Source: DATCDE01 sp038252405 (GTDB lineage: Bacteria > Actinomycetota > Actinomycetes > Prado026). From it: DNA of 17,264 bases. The notes beneath the pieces were generated by a model, which was not told the origin of the DNA, ran no database searches, and saw only the letters and a list, made by a program, of their open reading frames with translations. The position numbers and the translations under genes were made by a program. This document shows, piece by piece, positions 14,468 to 17,264 of the stretch (the stretch's first letter is position 1; each line of letters starts with the position of its first letter). The stretch spans positions 1 through 17,264 of the forward strand of contig JBBSAJ010000048.1 in assembly GCA_038252405.1 (NCBI GenBank), read 5' to 3'.

Positions 14468-15831
14468 GCCTCCGAGGGTACGACCGTCAGCTCGGCCGCG
14501 AGCACGGCCGCCGCCGTCTCGGCGTGGTCCGTGGCGAGCAGCCCGGCTGCGGCGAGCACGTAGCGCCGGTCCACGGCCAGCCGGGCGCCCGCGGGCACCC
14601 GCCAGCCGCCGGCGTGGTCGGACCGGGCCGGCCGCAGGATCTCGGCCAGCCGCTGCTCGCTCGCGTGCCGCAGCACGCCGCCGGAGCCGACCACCAGCCG
14701 GACCCGGCGCAGGTCCTTGCCGGGGCTGCGCACCTCGCCGGACTCGTGCGGCCGGGCGTGCCGGCGCAGCGCCACGGTCAGCGCCAGCTCGGCCAGCCGG
14801 GCGTCGTCGGCCGCGTCGTCCGGGGTCTCCGGGAGCCAGCCCGGCTCGGCGGCCCGGCGCGTCGCGGCGGCGGCCAGCGGCTCGGCCTCCTCCGGCCGCA
14901 GCAGCTGCTCCGCGGCGGCGGCGGCCAGCACGCCGGTGGCGTTCCAGCGGACGCCGAGGTCGCCCTCGACGCTGCGCCCCCGCCACAGCACCTCGACGAC
15001 CTCGCGGCGCAGGCCGGCCTCCTCCGGGTCGGGCGTGACCACCGAGTACACGTCGGTCGTCGCGCCGCCGACGTCCACGACCACCACGTCGCCGACGCCG
15101 GGCACCGAGCCCGCCCCGTCGGCCAGCAGCTCGACGCCGGAGAGCACCGCGTCCGGCGTGGCCGCGCGCACCATGGCCGCGAACTCCGGCGACGACGACA
15201 GGTGCTTGCCGCCGATGACGTGCCGGATGAACACCTCGCGGATCGCCGCGCGGGCCGGCCCCGGGTCGAGCACCCCGATCCGGGGCAGCACGTTGGACGT
15301 CGGCATCGCGGTGAGCCCGGCGCCGTCCAGCACCGCGACCACCTCGTCGCGCGCCTCGACGTTGCCGGCCACCACGACGGGCACCCGCAGCCGCGGCCGG
15401 GCCGCGGCCAGCCGCCGGGCGTTGCCCAGCAGCACCTCGGCGTTGCCCCCGTCGGTGCCGCCCGCGAGCAGGACGATGTCGGGGCGGTCGGCGACCAGCG
15501 CGCGGACGCCGTCCCTGCCCAGCCCGCCGGAGGACACGTGCACCACCCGCGCCCCCGCGGACAGCCCCACCCGGTACCCCGCTTCAGCGGTGACCGCCCG
15601 CTCGTAGCCGACCACCGCGAGCCGGAGCCCGCCGCCCGCGCTGGAGCAGGCCCGCACCTCGTCGACCCGCTCACCGGCGAGCTCGGCCCGGATCGCGGCC
15701 AGCCCGTCCAGCACGTCGGTGGCCAGCGTGGTCGGGTGCGCCGCGGTGGCGACCAGCACGTGATCGGCGGTGTCGACGAGCGCGGCCTTGGTGAACGTCG
15801 ACCCGAAGTCGACGCACAGCACCCGGCTCAC
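14464..15831 (-). CDS. GlmL/MutL-like ASKHA protein (glutamate mutase accessory family)
   Basis: A 455-residue protein of the GlmL (MutL) family, ATP-binding ASKHA-fold proteins encoded with the adenosylcobalamin enzyme glutamate mutase and thought to act as its chaperone or reactivator. This MutL is unrelated to the mismatch-repair protein of that name. Visible features: N-terminal phosphate-1 loop VDFGSTFTKAALV (about 7-19), CSSAGGGLRLAVVGYE, LLAGGTDGGN, GKHLSSSPEF, and the second ATP loop VVDVGGATTDVYSV. Length matches the family. No GlmS or GlmE subunit is encoded in the window, so its client may be elsewhere or different. GTG 15831 follows the cystathionine gamma-synthase stop by seven bases, with no strong ribosome site, suggesting coupled translation. 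It overlaps the amidase gene by four bases. Confidence 0.85.
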   Translation of the reverse strand: MSRVLCVDFGSTFTKAALVDTADHVLVATAAHPTTLATDVLDGLAAIRAELAGERVDEVRACSSAGGGLRLAVVGYERAVTAEAGYRVGLSAGARVVHVSSGGLGRDGVRALVADRPDIVLLAGGTDGGNAEVLLGNARRLAAARPRLRVPVVVAGNVEARDEVVAVLDGAGLTAMPTSNVLPRIGVLDPGPARAAIREVFIRHVIGGKHLSSSPEFAAMVRAATPDAVLSGVELLADGAGSVPGVGDVVVVDVGGATTDVYSVVTPDPEEAGLRREVVEVLWRGRSVEGDLGVRWNATGVLAAAAAEQLLRPEEAEPLAAAATRRAAEPGWLPETPDDAADDARLAELALTVALRRHARPHESGEVRSPGKDLRRVRLVVGSGGVLRHASEQRLAEILRPARSDHAGGWRVPAGARLAVDRRYVLAAAGLLATDHAETAAAVLAAELTVVPSEA

Positions 15832-15838
15832 CGCCGGA

Positions 15839-16981
15839 TCAGCCCAGCGCCTGCGCGAGGTCGGCCAGCAGGTCGTCGACGGTCTCGATGCCCACGGACA
15901 GCCGGACCAGGTCGGCCGGCACCTCCAGCGCGCTGCCGGCGACGCTGGCGTGGGTCATCCGGCCCGGGTGCTCGATGAGCGACTCGACGCCGCCCAGGGA
16001 CTCCCCGAGGGTGAACACCTTGGTCCGCTCGCAGACCGCGAGCGCCGCCTCGAGCCCGCCGTCCACCTGGAACGACACCATGCCGCCGAACCGGCGCATC
16101 TGCTTGAGCGCCACCTCGTGGCCCGGGTGCAGGGCCAGCCCCGGGTAGCGCACGGTGTGCACCCTCGGGTGGGCCAGCAGGAACTCGACGACCCGCTCGG
16201 CGTTGTCGCAGTGCCGGTCCAGCCGGACGCCGAGGGTCTTGATGCCGCGCAGCACCAGCCAGGAGTCGAACGGTCCGGCCACCGCGCCCATCGCGTTCTG
16301 GTGGAACGCCAGCCGTTCGGCCAGCTCCTCGTCGGCCACCACGAGGGCGCCCCCGACGACGTCGGAGTGCCCCCCCAGGTACTTGGTCGTGGAGTGCACG
16401 ACGACGTCGGCGCCCAGCGCCAGCGGCTGCTGCAGGTAGGGCGAGGCGAAGGTGTTGTCGACGACGAGCAGTGCGCCCGCGGCGTGCGCCACCTCGGCCA
16501 GCGCCGCGATGTCGGCCACGTTGAGCAACGGGTTGGTGGGCGTCTCGACCCACAGCACCGTGGTCTGTCCGGGGCGGATCGCCGCACGCACCGCGTCGAC
16601 GTCGGTGAGCGCGGCCGGGGTGTGCTCCAGGCCCCAGCGCTGCAGCACCTTGGCGAACAGCCGGTAGGTGCCGCCGTAGGCGTCGTCGGGGATGACCACG
16701 TGGTCGCCCGGCGCGCAGACGGTGCGCAGCAGGGTGTCCTCGGCGGCCAGCCCGGAGGCGAACGCCAGGCCGCGCCGGCCACCCTCCAGGGCGGCCAGGC
16801 ACTCCTCGAGCGCCGTGCGCGTCGGGTTGGCCGAGCGCGAGTACTCGTAGCCGCCGCGCAGCCCGCCCACGCCGTCCTGGGCGTAGGTGGAGGTCTGGTA
16901 GATCGGCGGGACGACGGCCCCGGTGGTCGGGTCCGGCTCCTGGCCGGCGTGGATGGCGAGCGTCTCGAAGCCGTGGGTCAT
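15839..16981 (-). CDS. metB: Cystathionine gamma-synthase (PLP-dependent)
   Basis: A 380-residue fold type I PLP enzyme of the Cys/Met metabolism family, joining an activated homoserine ester with cysteine to make cystathionine in transsulfuration. Features: AIHAGQEPDPTTGAVVPPIY at the N-terminus, YEYSRSANPTRTALE with the PLP-phosphate-binding Tyr and Arg from the neighbouring subunit, FASGLAAEDTLL, the PLP aspartate in VVDNTFASPYLQ, and the Schiff-base lysine K200 in HSTTKYLGGHSD. The C-terminal domain has VFTLGESLGGVESLIEHP. Length matches actinobacterial MetB; cystathionine gamma-lyase or a dual enzyme is possible because motifs barely separate them. ATG 16981 overlaps the stop of the upstream gene (ATGA). 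It is followed seven bases on by the GlmL-like gene. Confidence 0.92.
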   Translation of the reverse strand: MTHGFETLAIHAGQEPDPTTGAVVPPIYQTSTYAQDGVGGLRGGYEYSRSANPTRTALEECLAALEGGRRGLAFASGLAAEDTLLRTVCAPGDHVVIPDDAYGGTYRLFAKVLQRWGLEHTPAALTDVDAVRAAIRPGQTTVLWVETPTNPLLNVADIAALAEVAHAAGALLVVDNTFASPYLQQPLALGADVVVHSTTKYLGGHSDVVGGALVVADEELAERLAFHQNAMGAVAGPFDSWLVLRGIKTLGVRLDRHCDNAERVVEFLLAHPRVHTVRYPGLALHPGHEVALKQMRRFGGMVSFQVDGGLEAALAVCERTKVFTLGESLGGVESLIEHPGRMTHASVAGSALEVPADLVRLSVGIETVDDLLADLAQALG

Positions 16982-17262
16982 GCCCGGAAGGCTAGCCGGG
17001 CCCGAACCCGGGCGAGCGCCCGCGCGGCCCTCGGGTCGTCCAGCTCCAGCAACGGCAGCGGCAGCACCGGGACGGCGATCGAAACCGGCTCGGGGTCCGG
17101 GCCGTCCCACAGCCCCAGGACGGCGGCCAGGCCCATGTCGTCCTGGTGCTGGAACACCACGGTGAGCGACGGCGGCAGCGTCTCGACCCACCGCAGTCGC
17201 AGCTCCCCACCGCCGAGCCGCCACCGGTCGTGCCCGGGGTCGCGCGGGTCGGGCGAGCAGTA
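16978..17262 (-). CDS. C-terminal part of an unrecognised protein (cut by window end)
   Basis: Reading the minus strand from the right edge, a frame stays open for 94 codons from 17262 to a TGA at 16980-16978, beginning YCSPDPRDPGHDRW. It continues with LRLRWVETLPPSLTVVFQHQ, a proline- and leucine-rich stretch (VPVLPLPLLELDDP), and an arginine-rich end (ARALARVRARLAFRA). The true start lies outside the window; an internal GTG at 17160 is not needed. No domain is recognised. Its stop overlaps the metB ATG by four bases (ATGA), strong evidence that it is a real gene in the same operon. Codon third positions are strongly G/C like its neighbours. Confidence 0.65.
   Translation of the reverse strand, partial: YCSPDPRDPGHDRWRLGGGELRLRWVETLPPSLTVVFQHQDDMGLAAVLGLWDGPDPEPVSIAVPVLPLPLLELDDPRAARALARVRARLAFRA
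16989..16994 (-). promoter_or_regulatory. Possible internal -10 box before cystathionine gamma-synthase
   Basis: On the minus strand TAGCCT (16994-16989) fits TANNNT and ends seven bases before the metB ATG, which would give a leaderless internal transcript. It lies inside the end of the upstream gene, has no visible -35 box, and the ATGA overlap already explains translation, so support is weak. Confidence 0.25.
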
Positions 17263-17264
17263 CC

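Noticed and set aside
14464..15831. DNA mismatch-repair MutL
   Set aside because: The name MutL is shared, but the sequence has ASKHA-type loops (VDFGSTFTKA, DVGGATTDV), not the GHKL ATPase motifs of mismatch-repair MutL.
1..17264. tRNA, rRNA, CRISPR array or prophage
   Set aside because: No cloverleaf-like gaps, regularly spaced repeats or phage structural genes were seen. Gaps between genes are short and, apart from the palindrome, hold only promoter-like sequence.

Overview
The window is about 17.3 kb of very GC-rich DNA. Codons end almost always in G or C, eight of the thirteen complete genes appear to start with GTG, and genes overlap by one to four bases (GTGA, ATGA and TAGTG junctions). 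With a DUF222/HNH endonuclease, a Rv0958/Rv0959-like ATPase/VWA pair and apparently leaderless starts, this points to an actinomycete chromosome (Actinomycetota). I cannot name the genus. There is no sign of a phage, an intact insertion sequence, a CRISPR array or an RNA gene. No gene-free stretch exceeds 300 bases; the longest is the 153-base gap at 12950-13102.

Left part (1-4068). The tail of an unrecognised gene is followed by a complete DUF222/HNH (13E12-type) endonuclease, whose start codon lies in a decayed SOS-box-like sequence. Next comes a minus-strand threonine dehydratase with a C-terminal ACT domain. It diverges, over a very short gap, from a plus-strand cytochrome P450.

Efflux unit (4065-6135). 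A MarR-type regulator has a near-consensus promoter (TTGACC, 17 bases, TCTAAT) that would start transcription at its own GTG codon. An inverted repeat within that promoter is a likely operator. The regulator overlaps a 14-helix DHA2-type drug exporter by one base. The two are probably one autoregulated efflux operon, possibly sharing control or substrate with the P450 just upstream.

Central part (6132-12949). A FIST-domain sensor and a ROK sugar kinase form a minus-strand pair with a 4-base overlap. Their last stop codon shares the palindrome CTAG with the exporter's stop. Divergent from them is an AAA+ ATPase plus VWA protein pair (a chelatase or MoxR/VWA-like machine), followed by a 12-helix DHA1-type transporter.

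Right part (12950-17264). The gap between the transporter and the next operon is almost filled by a 134-base imperfect palindrome, the most unusual non-coding structure in the window. The minus-strand operon beyond it reads, in transcription order: an unrecognised protein cut by the window edge, cystathionine gamma-synthase, a GlmL/MutL-like ASKHA protein and an amidase-signature hydrolase. The genes overlap or nearly touch. The GlmL homologue has no glutamate mutase subunit beside it, so its client is unknown.
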